Shown here: piece by piece, positions 1 to 5,551 of the stretch
Position numbering within the stretch: the stretch's first letter is position 1
Layout: each line of letters begins with the position of its first letter
Assembly: GCA_030592985.1 (NCBI GenBank)
Contig: JAUVIB010000248.1
Span: 1-5,551, forward strand
Length of the DNA stretch: 5,551 nucleotides
Source: Calditrichaceae bacterium
Lineage (GTDB): Bacteria; Calditrichota; Calditrichia; Calditrichales; Calditrichaceae
Direction of reading: 5' to 3'
Notes under the pieces: model-generated
Database searches by the model: none
Told to the model about the DNA's origin: nothing
What the model saw: the letters and a program-made list of their open reading frames with translations, nothing else
Position numbers and translations under genes: made by a program

Positions 1-820
1 AGCTCATTCCAAGCCGGATATAATTCCCTCTAAAGGCAGCAGCACCTACTAAATCAGATCCAAAAAGAATGCGGGAGAGATCATACCGTGAAAAAAGTTC
101 CAGAAAAACACCCGTGTCACATATGGCTGAGGTATCAATCCATAGATTTTCTGCAACCGGCAGAGAATCTAATGTGGCAGCCATGTTGGGTGCAATGAAA
201 TTACGTCCGCAATGTGCAAGTATAAATTGGACTTTTGGATATTGATTTATAAGTCTGGAAATATCTTTTAAATTGTCCGGATCTGCCATTCCCCGTGATT
301 TTGACACATGCAGCGTGATACAAAGTCCATAGTTGTTCGCAATATTCAACTGTTCCTCAGTGATGAAATCGGTTATTCTTGCATCTTGTTTATCCTCAAC
401 AAAAGCATGGACAAGATAAGGTTTTAATCCGGAAGGTTTATATCTACAAATTTCATTTTCTAAATTATCAAGAGACATATGTGGTTTAGTCATAAGGGAG
501 AAACGATTTTTGATACCTGTTACGTTCTGGGCAACGAATCTGTTTTCTGCATCAATATCGCAATTATACACGGGCATTCCCATTACTAACCCGTTTACTT
601 TCGATTCAGGGAACAGAGTCTGCCAACAATCTTGTAAATCACTCATTTCCACATCGTAGAAAAAGGGATCAGGCTCTTGTGTATCAGCATTGTAACCATA
701 GTCATGATACGCTGTTTTCAGTAAATGAGAATGCGCGTCAAATATTTTTTCTGGTAAAAATGGACGTATTTCATTGTCGTAAATGAAAATATCGTCGCTG
801 TTTCGTTTCTGTTTTTCCAT
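1..820 (-). CDS. Amidohydro_2-family metal-dependent hydrolase, 3' end cut by window edge
   Basis: Partial gene: 273 codons are visible, with the C-terminus beyond position 1. The start ATG (820-818) is preceded in frame by a TAG stop directly next to it (823-821), so no longer N-terminus is possible; AAGG at 833-830 lies 9 nt upstream as ribosome binding site. The translation shows the amidohydrolase TIM-barrel landmarks in order: FDAHSHL with metal ligands H30/H32, ITLHVSKSR with H171, ILAHCGRN with H203, and ILFGSDL with the catalytic/metal Asp D256. This is the Amidohydro_2 (PF04909-like) pattern, a family of hydrolases, lactonases and decarboxylases acting on small carboxylated compounds. 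There is no signal peptide, so it is probably cytoplasmic. It is divergent from the other amidohydrolase in the window (4213-5226), so the two are not a recent duplication. It is separated from the transporter by 231 bp carrying repeats, so it may have its own promoter. The family call is firm; the substrate is unknown. Confidence 0.88.
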   Translation of the reverse strand, partial: MEKQKRNSDDIFIYDNEIRPFLPEKIFDAHSHLLKTAYHDYGYNADTQEPDPFFYDVEMSDLQDCWQTLFPESKVNGLVMGMPVYNCDIDAENRFVAQNVTGIKNRFSLMTKPHMSLDNLENEICRYKPSGLKPYLVHAFVEDKQDARITDFITEEQLNIANNYGLCITLHVSKSRGMADPDNLKDISRLINQYPKVQFILAHCGRNFIAPNMAATLDSLPVAENLWIDTSAICDTGVFLELFSRYDLSRILFGSDLVGAAAFRGNYIRLGMS

Positions 821-843
821 CTATATGAACCTTGCTATTTAAT

Positions 844-872
844 AGTATAGGAATTTCAAAGTTTTGTTGAAA
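844..872 (-). promoter_or_regulatory. Candidate sigma-70-like promoter for the partial amidohydrolase
   Basis: On the minus strand, TTTCAA (872-867) and TATACT (849-844) are separated by 17 nt. This would start transcription near 837, leaving a 5' leader of about 16 nt with the AAGG ribosome binding site. The -10 matches consensus at 5 of 6 positions; the -35 is weak. The region is AT-rich, so such matches arise by chance; offered only because the spacing and position fit. Confidence 0.25.
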
Positions 873-891
873 TGAAGGTAAATATAAGCAA

Positions 892-989
892 ACCACGAAG
901 CACACCACGCCTTAAAGATTGGCGGGCAGGCTAAGAACACGAAAATATTATTTATTTTTTTACTTCGTGTATTTCGTGATCTTCGTGGT
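892..989. repeat. Inverted repeat of 9-nt CACGAA units, interrupted by a second repeat
   Basis: ACCACGAAG (892-900) is perfectly complementary to CTTCGTGGT (981-989), and CACGAAA (938-944) to TTTCGTG (972-978). The right arm, read on the minus strand, is three 9-nt units in tandem: CACGAAGAT, CACGAAATA, CACGAAGTA. The left arm carries matching units starting at 894, 903 and 938. The arms close over an AT-rich centre. It lies between the symporter stop and the next gene, so the transcript could fold into a long hairpin; no clear T-tract follows, so terminator activity is uncertain. Similar CACGAAG-type intergenic repeats are familiar from FCB-group genomes (recollection, not searched). Confidence 0.7.
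906..931. repeat. Short hairpin repeat nested inside the CACGAA inverted repeat
   Basis: A GC-richer 26-bp segment (begins CACGCCTTAAAG, ends GGCGGGCAGGC) splits the left arm of the 892-989 repeat. Removing exactly these 26 bases restores the 9-nt spacing of CACGAA units (starts at 894, 903 and 938; 35 = 9 + 26). CGCC (908-911) can pair with GGCG (921-924) over a 9-nt loop. The segment starts with CAC next to a CAC, as a short target duplication might. It resembles the GCCTGCCCGCC...AAGGCG sequences seen scattered in some FCB-group genomes; that resemblance is from memory. Confidence 0.45.
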
Positions 990-1032
990 GATTTCTACCT
1001 GAATAAACAAAAACATCGTTAATTAATTTGCG

Positions 1033-1052
1033 AAGCTATGTTCTTATAGCTT
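1033..1052 (-). terminator. Small hairpin overlapping the symporter stop, possible weak terminator
   Basis: AAGCTAT (1033-1039) and ATAGCTT (1046-1052) form a perfect 7-bp stem with a 6-nt loop, beginning at the last base of the symporter stop codon. The minus-strand sequence after it is CGCAAATTAATTAACG, with no real run of T, so it would be a poor intrinsic terminator. It may instead protect the 3' end or be chance. Confidence 0.25.
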
Positions 1053-2554
1053 TAATTATCAATTCCTTTACTTTTTTCAAAGGGAATCAGACTTAATAAT
1101 ACACTTATAATCACACCAACAAAAAATGATATAGGAATGATCCACAAAAATGATATGTTAACTGAAAACAGTTCCTGTGAAAAACTAACCATGATTGCAA
1201 CAATACCGCTGGAGAGGGTACCGATAAAAGTTGCATTCGGTTTTGCAATGCGTACAAACATTGCCATAAAAAATGGTACGAAAAGAGGCGCTGTTAACAA
1301 GTTAACCGTTTTATAGGATAATTCTAATAAGTTGCCTTTAACATTGCCAATGACCAAGCTTAACAGGACAATTACGATACCGATAAAGAAGGAAATTATT
1401 GTAGCCAACTTGATTTTTTTAGCTTCACTAATTGTTTTATTTTGAAGACGAAGAATAAAATCATTTACAATGGATAAGGCAGAAGAATTAATACCTGATG
1501 AAAGACTTGACATTGCTGCTGCAAGTAAACCGGCAAGTACAAGGCCTGAAAAACCTGTCGGAAGGCCAATAGCGATAAATCGTGGAAACAAGGTGTCTGC
1601 TCCATCAATGATAGATGTTCCGGCCGATAGAAATCCGGGATTCATCTTAACATAGGCGAAAAGACTAAGCCCTAAAATGATAAGGAGAATATTGACAAGA
1701 ATACCGATAATTATATTACTTAGATACATCCGGCGCGCTGCTTTAACATCCCGTGTTGCCAGGTAACGTTGAATAGCCATTTGATCGGATCCGGCCGTGC
1801 AGACATACCAGCCAAAAGTAGAAATAAATACCGTCAAAAAACTCACCCTAACATCCGTATCAAAAAAGACCCAACCGGACCAATTCTCAGGCCATTGAGA
1901 TGGGATAATATCGGACACACTTCCCAATTGATTAATAATTAAAACGATAGCCAGAATTGTACCGCCAAATAAAACAAATGATTGTACGACATCGGTTAAA
2001 ACGACACCCCTCAATCCGCCGCTGGAAGTGTAAATTATAGTGATAATTCCCATTACAATGCTCACTAATAAGGCATTTTGCTCCGACCATCCCATAATTG
2101 GGACAATTATTTTTTCTGCCACCATGTAGATAATCACTGACATCCAGAGAAAACGCATTATTAAAAAATAGATTGCGGCGAGGAGACGATTTTGCAAACC
2201 CAATCTGGTTTCCAGCAATTCATAAGCGCTGGTAATTTTAAGTTTCATAATAAAAGGGATGAAAAAATAAGCGACTATGAAGTAAACAAATGGCAAAGCT
2301 ATAACCAATAAAAATATCATCGGACCGTGTTTGATCATTTCTCCCGGCAAAGAGAGATAGGTAATAGCGCTAAACATGGTTGCAAAAAGAGAAATCCCAA
2401 CCTTCCACGATTTCATCCCCCGCCCGCCTAACATATAATCATCCGCGCTTTTATTCTTACGAGAATAATAAAAACCGACAGCTAACATTCCAATTCCATA
2501 GCCGATAATTATGATCCAATCCAACAAAGTCAATGCAATTTTGTCAATATTCAT
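1052..2554 (-). CDS. Sodium:solute symporter (SSS / SLC5-like family)
   Basis: A 500-residue inner-membrane protein of normal length for the SSS family, expected to have about 13 membrane helices. It should import a small organic solute with Na+. Hydrophobic segments begin at residues 10-30 and continue to about 490; no cleavable signal is needed. Family hallmarks are visible: DDYMLGGRGM near 38-47, SAYELLETRLG at 109-119, the YTSSGGLRGVVLTDVVQ block at 175-191, and DQMAIQRYLATRD at 257-269. AAAMSSLSSG at 345-354 corresponds to the helix that supplies the Na2 site in vSGLT, with S349/S350 matching its serine pair. The ATG start has GGAG 7 nt upstream (2565-2562). It lies 345 bp downstream of the ceramidase-like gene on the same strand, so either a long operon spacer or an own promoter. 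Neighbouring hydrolases suggest it imports their substrate, which SSS sequence alone cannot identify; sugars, carboxylates and amino-acid-like solutes are all possible. Confidence 0.93.
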   Translation of the reverse strand: MNIDKIALTLLDWIIIIGYGIGMLAVGFYYSRKNKSADDYMLGGRGMKSWKVGISLFATMFSAITYLSLPGEMIKHGPMIFLLVIALPFVYFIVAYFFIPFIMKLKITSAYELLETRLGLQNRLLAAIYFLIMRFLWMSVIIYMVAEKIIVPIMGWSEQNALLVSIVMGIITIIYTSSGGLRGVVLTDVVQSFVLFGGTILAIVLIINQLGSVSDIIPSQWPENWSGWVFFDTDVRVSFLTVFISTFGWYVCTAGSDQMAIQRYLATRDVKAARRMYLSNIIIGILVNILLIILGLSLFAYVKMNPGFLSAGTSIIDGADTLFPRFIAIGLPTGFSGLVLAGLLAAAMSSLSSGINSSALSIVNDFILRLQNKTISEAKKIKLATIISFFIGIVIVLLSLVIGNVKGNLLELSYKTVNLLTAPLFVPFFMAMFVRIAKPNATFIGTLSSGIVAIMVSFSQELFSVNISFLWIIPISFFVGVIISVLLSLIPFEKSKGIDN

Positions 2555-2899
2555 TTTTTATCTCCGGATTATTTATTGCGCGTTTAATTTACGAGTTAAA
2601 TGCCTGAGATTTTTCCAAGATGATGTTAAAAAAAATCTAAAGATTACAATCAAAGAAAATCACCCAAGACAGTTAAAATTATCATTCAGGTAAAAGCTAT
2701 ACCAAAAGCATCCCGGCGGAGGAATCTTAATCATAAAATTTATCCATAAATATCAATAAATTTCAAAGCACAAAATTCAGATTCCCGCTTAAAACGTGCG
2801 AGAATGACAAACTTAAAGGTTTTTAATCTTCATATCTGCAACAATTATTGATATGTCCCAATGCCAATATGAAAATGTTTTTGAAAGAATCTTACTCTA
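2555..2899. other. Non-coding gap between the ceramidase-like gene and the symporter
   Basis: A 345-bp AT-rich stretch with no convincing gene in any frame. It contains the symporter ribosome binding site (2562-2565), an imperfect palindrome at 2780-2809, and a fragment near 2711-2729 (minus strand AGATTCCTCCGCCGGGATG) that recalls the start of the same palindrome class. I see no good promoter, terminator or remnant of a decayed gene. The length leaves room for an independent promoter for the symporter. Confidence 0.6.
2780..2809. repeat. Imperfect palindrome, GATTCCCGC...GCGAGAATGACA class
   Basis: ATTCCCGC (2781-2788) and GCGAGAAT (2798-2805) pair at 7 of 8 positions over a 9-nt loop, followed by GACA. 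The general form, GATTYCYCG on the left and CGARAATGACA on the right, is also that of the half-units of the composite repeat at 5322-5434, which suggests one repeat class. It lies 91 bp beyond the ceramidase-like stop; no T-tract follows on the minus strand. Confidence 0.5.
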
Positions 2900-4216
2900 T
2901 TATTCATCTTTCAACATTCTGAGAACTTCTTTAACCATAATTTGCCCTGCTTTTGCAGGAAAGATACTATTAGAAGCCTCATAGCCTCCCTCTTGTTCTG
3001 CTTCTTCGGTAACAAGATATCCTGCTAAAACGCCGTTGGACAGACTGACGACAAATATCTTTTCCGGCCAGTTACTTTTGATAATCAGCGAATACTCAAC
3101 AAACATTTCTCCCGGCAGAAAAACGAAATAATTACTATCAATACCGATTATGTTGATCTCCGCCGGCAAGACGGATTGATATACTTTTTCAAGTTTTCCG
3201 TTGACCGCCATTTCAGCCAGTTGTTTGTTCTCTTCAGCTCCAAACCAGTCACATTCAATCGTCCTGATTTCTGAAGACAACGCGCCGATCTCCCGCATTT
3301 GTTTTAGTTTATTCCTCACTAAAATCTCTTTTTTCTCTGCAGCTTCAATGGATATGAACTTTTTTTGAGGAAGCATAACACTGGAGTGCTGTACGGAAAG
3401 CGTTACCCAATCTTTAAAATGAGTATCATCCAACTGTCTGACACTTTTCACAATTCGTTCGCCTAACATAAATCCTAATCGTTGTGCTTCATCAAAAGTA
3501 TTGGATTTAACAAAGTGCCTTGGTGATTGATTACCGGATGGCCCGGTGTGGTAGAGTGAAATTCCATCTTCTCCCAGCTCTTTTTTAATATATTCACGCG
3601 TAAAACCCGGAAAATCAGCCGAATAGAGTTTTGAATCCTCATGCAATATTGTCGGGTGCATACAATAGACCGTTGATATAGCAAATATCTTATCCGTTTT
3701 AATATCCTTTAGAACAATTACTGGTACCTCCGGATCTACGGCATCTGTTTTACTACGCCGGTTTCCTCCCACGCCGCTGCCGTCTGCGATGGTGAGAGCA
3801 ATTTTACATTCCTTTTTATTATGAAACGCTTCTATGTAAACCTGTACCAGTTTATCCACGAGATAAGAAATATATTCAGGGTCTGCTTTGAGCACAACCG
3901 GATCATAAAAAATATCACTAAAAATCACCGGCCCTGAATGCGTATGTGAAGCGGAAATCATGAGATTTTGTTCCGGGATTCCAGTCTGCTTATAAACACG
4001 CTTTCGAACTTTTGCAGCAATTTCCCGGCTTATAAAAACAACGTCCACTGCACAAAACCCGATTTGCATTTCACCATTATCAATAATCAAAGCGGAGGCA
4101 TACAACGGATCATGAATCCCTTCGCTTATTCTTTCAACATGTGGATAACCATGTAAGAACATTGGCTTCTGCGGCGTAACATCAATAATAGCTGCACCGG
4201 CTTGTAATTTTTTCAA
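2900..4216 (-). CDS. Neutral/alkaline ceramidase N-terminal-domain-like metallohydrolase
   Basis: A 438-residue protein of the neutral/alkaline non-lysosomal ceramidase family (PF04734-like), zinc amidases that in characterised members split N-acyl sphingosine. Expected active-site elements are present: SASHTHSGP (H91/H93, zinc), NRR at 152-154, DPEVPVIVL at 161-169, CMHPTI (H187, zinc), TGPSGNQSP (S231, matching the catalytic serine region), LPGEMF (E370) and GGYEASNSIF (Y412, zinc-binding region). The C-terminal immunoglobulin-like domain of the ~670-residue Pseudomonas ceramidase is missing, and the N-terminus (MKKLQAGAAIIDVTP) is not a signal peptide, so it probably acts in the cytoplasm. 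Start: TTG at 4216-4214, overlapping the preceding TGA stop as TTGA, with GGGAG 6 nt upstream; translational coupling is likely. Many bacterial members of this subfamily have no known substrate; with an amidohydrolase upstream and a symporter downstream, a small amide or ester is as plausible as a lipid. Family certain, substrate open. Confidence 0.9.
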   Translation of the reverse strand: MKKLQAGAAIIDVTPQKPMFLHGYPHVERISEGIHDPLYASALIIDNGEMQIGFCAVDVVFISREIAAKVRKRVYKQTGIPEQNLMISASHTHSGPVIFSDIFYDPVVLKADPEYISYLVDKLVQVYIEAFHNKKECKIALTIADGSGVGGNRRSKTDAVDPEVPVIVLKDIKTDKIFAISTVYCMHPTILHEDSKLYSADFPGFTREYIKKELGEDGISLYHTGPSGNQSPRHFVKSNTFDEAQRLGFMLGERIVKSVRQLDDTHFKDWVTLSVQHSSVMLPQKKFISIEAAEKKEILVRNKLKQMREIGALSSEIRTIECDWFGAEENKQLAEMAVNGKLEKVYQSVLPAEINIIGIDSNYFVFLPGEMFVEYSLIIKSNWPEKIFVVSLSNGVLAGYLVTEEAEQEGGYEASNSIFPAKAGQIMVKEVLRMLKDE

Positions 4217-5226
4217 TTTTCACTCCCAAAAAGAAAACGGATATTATTTTTATAAGCGATTCTATCTTTTATCCCATCAGGTAAACTATTTAATAGTTGT
4301 GCTTCCTCATTAAAATCGCATTGAAGTGTATCCTCCACTAACGTACCATCCGCTGTATAGTATTTTTGAATCCAATAATAAAACGGCGTATCGCTGCCCC
4401 AAAGCATCGTATCAGGATAATTTTCTGTCAATCCTGTAATCACGGATAAAGGGTCCTTATAATCTGCAAAAAAGCGCGTCTCTTCTGTAGCAATACTCAG
4501 TGAATTCTGCAAAACGAGTTTACAATGAATAATAAATGCCGAGAGATCAACAAAGCAATTTTTCAGACGATTAGCTTTTTCCAATACGGGTTTAGCAAAG
4601 CGGGCTGAATGGGCAATACAGACCCGAATGTCCGGATGACGCTCCGCAAAATCAACAATATCGTAAGCTGATGCCCAAGGATCCTCAGGATGTACAGCAG
4701 AATGAAAAACAATAGGAAGCTGTTTTTTTCGTGCAAAATCAAGTATCGGTTTGCCTTTTGTCTCCAGATCGTTCACAAATGCCTGAATATATGTGGTGGC
4801 TGTTTTTAGGCCAAAAACCGGATATTTTTCTGATAGCTTCTCTAATTGGAAAGCTTGCTTTTCCGCCTCCCTTGATGGATCAAACATTAGAAAAGGAAGT
4901 ACTTTGTGATTGTTTTCCGGGAATATTTCATTGATCTCATTCAGTAAATTCCTATTTTCCAATTCGTAAGGAAAACCGCAATGCTTTTTCGTTGTTTTAA
5001 TCTTCGATGATTGATTATCGTTTTCACAAAAGGCAGAATCCACAAAGGGAAAAACAACACTATGACCAATTCCCAAGACTTCCATACGAATAATAAGGTC
5101 TTCAAGAGAAAGCGCATAAGGATAGCCGAATTGATAATAAAATTTTTGCGAAATACCGATATGAGTGTGAATATCAATAATCGATTCTTTACTCTTAAGT
5201 AATTTCTTTATTTCTTGTCTATTCAT
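4213..5226 (-). CDS. Amidohydro_2-family metal-dependent hydrolase
   Basis: A 337-residue cytoplasmic protein (no signal peptide) with the complete amidohydrolase barrel pattern. Numbered from the chosen start: IDIHTHIG gives metal ligands H20/H22, FGLKTATTY gives K141, IVFHSAVHPED gives H175, VCIAHSARF gives H206, and LWGSDTPF gives the catalytic Asp D279. It closes with the KDRIAYKNNIRFLFG tail typical of Amidohydro_2 members, so it is full length. Start: ATG at 5226-5224, with AGGT 6 nt upstream. An in-frame TTG at 5265 would add 13 residues (MINIIFMNISGKI) but has no ribosome binding site and lies upstream of the start point predicted from the TATAAT at 5257-5252. First gene of a probable two-gene unit with the ceramidase-like gene, overlapping it by 4 nt. 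The family includes lactonases, decarboxylases and hydrolases of carboxylated small molecules; which reaction applies here is not visible. Confidence 0.9.
   Translation of the reverse strand: MNRQEIKKLLKSKESIIDIHTHIGISQKFYYQFGYPYALSLEDLIIRMEVLGIGHSVVFPFVDSAFCENDNQSSKIKTTKKHCGFPYELENRNLLNEINEIFPENNHKVLPFLMFDPSREAEKQAFQLEKLSEKYPVFGLKTATTYIQAFVNDLETKGKPILDFARKKQLPIVFHSAVHPEDPWASAYDIVDFAERHPDIRVCIAHSARFAKPVLEKANRLKNCFVDLSAFIIHCKLVLQNSLSIATEETRFFADYKDPLSVITGLTENYPDTMLWGSDTPFYYWIQKYYTADGTLVEDTLQCDFNEEAQLLNSLPDGIKDRIAYKNNIRFLFGSEN
4223..4227 (-). promoter_or_regulatory. Ribosome binding site fixing the TTG start of the ceramidase-like gene
   Basis: GGGAG on the minus strand sits 6 nt before TTG at 4216-4214, inside the final codons of the upstream amidohydrolase. 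No ATG or GTG in this frame is as well placed, so the TTG is the likely start. The stop and start share bases (TTGA), an arrangement that usually couples translation of the two genes. Confidence 0.7.
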
Positions 5227-5230
5227 TATT

Positions 5231-5275
5231 TTACCTGATATATTCATGAATATTATATTTATCAAACAGCAACAT
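5231..5275 (-). CDS. Possible 14-codon leader ORF
   Basis: ATG (5275-5273) begins a 14-codon frame, MLLFDKYNIHEYIR, ending in TAA at 5233-5231, four nucleotides before the amidohydrolase ATG. AGAGGA (5288-5283) lies 7 nt upstream and is the strongest Shine-Dalgarno-like sequence in this stretch, better than that of the amidohydrolase itself. The amidohydrolase AGGT lies over its last codons, so translation of the leader could influence initiation downstream. It competes with the promoter proposed at 5252-5280, which would start transcripts too late to include it. Such a short ORF can arise by chance; no composition bias typical of attenuator peptides is seen. Confidence 0.22.
   Translation of the reverse strand: MLLFDKYNIHEYIR
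5233..5236 (-). promoter_or_regulatory. Ribosome binding site deciding the amidohydrolase start
   Basis: AGGT on the minus strand is 6 nt from ATG at 5226-5224. Neither the in-frame ATG at 5247-5245 nor the TTG at 5265-5263 has a comparable purine-rich site before it, which favours the 337-residue product. Confidence 0.55.
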
Positions 5276-5280
5276 TTAAG
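5252..5280 (-). promoter_or_regulatory. Candidate promoter for the amidohydrolase / ceramidase-like pair
   Basis: A perfect TATAAT (5257-5252) lies 17 nt from a weak -35, CTTAAA (5280-5275). Predicted start is near 5245, giving a leader of about 18 nt that carries the AGGT site. The -35 matches consensus at only 3 of 6 positions and the region is AT-rich, so this is a suggestion only. Confidence 0.3.
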
Positions 5281-5321
5281 CTTCCTCTTAAAACAGGTTT
5301 TTGAAGTTTACTGTATTTAAA

Positions 5322-5434
5322 GATTTCTCGACACAATCCCGACAAAAAACGTCTGGATTGTGCTCGAAATGACAGATAAATGTGTCATTTCGACTGGAAT
5401 TCGCCATTTTTTTGGCGAATAGAGTGGAGAAATC
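5322..5434. repeat. Composite clover-shaped inverted repeat (two tail-to-tail half-units)
   Basis: Four nested or adjacent perfect stems are visible. Outer: GATTTCTC (5322-5329) with GAGAAATC (5427-5434), 8 bp. Left arm: CACAATCC (5332-5339) with GGATTGTG (5355-5362), 8 bp, extended by GAC/GTC (5341-5343, 5351-5353). Centre: TCGAAATGACA (5364-5374) with TGTCATTTCGA (5383-5393), 11 bp over an 8-nt loop. Right arm: ATTCGCCA (5399-5406) with TGGCGAAT (5413-5420), 8 bp over a T6 loop. Each half is GATTTCTC, private hairpin, TCGAAATGACA; the two halves face each other, with identical ends but different inner hairpins. It lies between a possible upstream gene end and the amidohydrolase, where it could end transcription, stabilise RNA, or be a non-autonomous REP-like element. 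Similar GATTTCTCG/CGAAATGACA ends are, from memory, widespread in FCB-group intergenic DNA. Confidence 0.8.
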
Positions 5435-5524
5435 CTTATTTTGCAACATCTTGAAATAAATTGGATTTAACTCATTGATTATATGCTACTTATACTATTC
5501 TATCCTATTTTAGAATTATTCAGA

Positions 5525-5551
5525 TTAGTATCCTTTTTCCCAATCCGGCTC
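5525..5551 (-). CDS. Possible C-terminal end of an upstream gene
   Basis: From the window edge the minus strand reads EPDWEKGY followed by TAA (5527-5525). The charged, aromatic-containing octapeptide looks like a natural protein tail, and the sequence just after becomes strongly AT-rich and non-coding. Only eight codons are present, so family and even coding status cannot be judged. If real, it ends 299 nt before the amidohydrolase start, with the composite repeat between. Confidence 0.3.
   Translation of the reverse strand, partial: EPDWEKGY

Noticed and set aside
960..990. CRISPR array, from the regularly spaced CACGAA units
   Set aside because: Period is only 9 nt, units are 6-9 nt long without spacers, and they form an inverted repeat with the left arm.
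2592..2604. Small palindrome TTTAA...TTAAA near the symporter start as a regulatory hairpin or operator
   Set aside because: Only a 5-bp all-AT stem, expected by chance in such AT-rich DNA.
2511..2693. Plus-strand 60-codon frame that lies mostly in the intergenic gap
   Set aside because: It starts inside the symporter gene on the opposite strand, has no ribosome binding site, is made of AT-rich low-complexity codons, and its product shows no recognisable motif.
5227..5265. Longer amidohydrolase with 13 extra N-terminal residues from TTG at 5265
   Set aside because: No ribosome binding site before the TTG; the extra residues precede the domain start and overlap the candidate -10 box; ATG at 5226 has AGGT at good spacing.
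5322..5434. tRNA or tRNA-like gene, because of the cloverleaf-like fold
   Set aside because: Stem lengths and spacing are wrong, no T-loop (GTTCRA) or D-loop consensus and no CCA-adjacent acceptor end are present; the sequence is better explained as paired repeat units.

Overview
The window reads as part of a heterotrophic bacterial genome, AT-rich by eye. All convincing genes lie on the minus strand. Codon use, Shine-Dalgarno starts and the intergenic repeat styles (CACGAA-type inverted repeats, and GATTTCTCG...TCGAAATGACA palindromes) suggest the FCB group broadly (Bacteroidota, Calditrichota, KSB1-like lineages). That assignment is inference; no marker gene is present.

Layout in transcription order (right to left). 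5551-5525: possible last eight codons and stop of an upstream gene. 5524-5227: non-coding stretch with a 113-bp composite inverted repeat (5322-5434), a candidate promoter and a tiny possible leader ORF. 5226-4213: Amidohydro_2-family metal-dependent hydrolase. 4216-2900: single-domain protein of the neutral/alkaline ceramidase N-terminal family, whose TTG start overlaps the preceding stop codon (TTGA). 2899-2555: 345-bp non-coding gap with an imperfect palindrome. 2554-1052: sodium:solute symporter (SSS family). 1051-821: gap with a long inverted repeat into which a second short repeat seems to have been inserted. 820-1: a second, different Amidohydro_2 protein, truncated by the window edge.

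Taken together this looks like a small catabolic locus: a sodium-coupled importer brings in a small organic solute, and three probable metallohydrolases act on it or on derivatives inside the cell. No hydrolase shows a secretion signal where its N-terminus is visible. The substrate cannot be read from the sequence. The ceramidase-like protein keeps recognisable equivalents of the zinc ligands and catalytic serine of neutral ceramidases but lacks the C-terminal domain and signal peptide, so sphingolipid cleavage should not be assumed.

The most unusual non-coding items are the clover-shaped repeat at 5322-5434, the nested repeat at 892-989 whose 26-bp insertion leaves a 9-nt periodicity in register, and the 14-codon leader ORF at 5275-5231.
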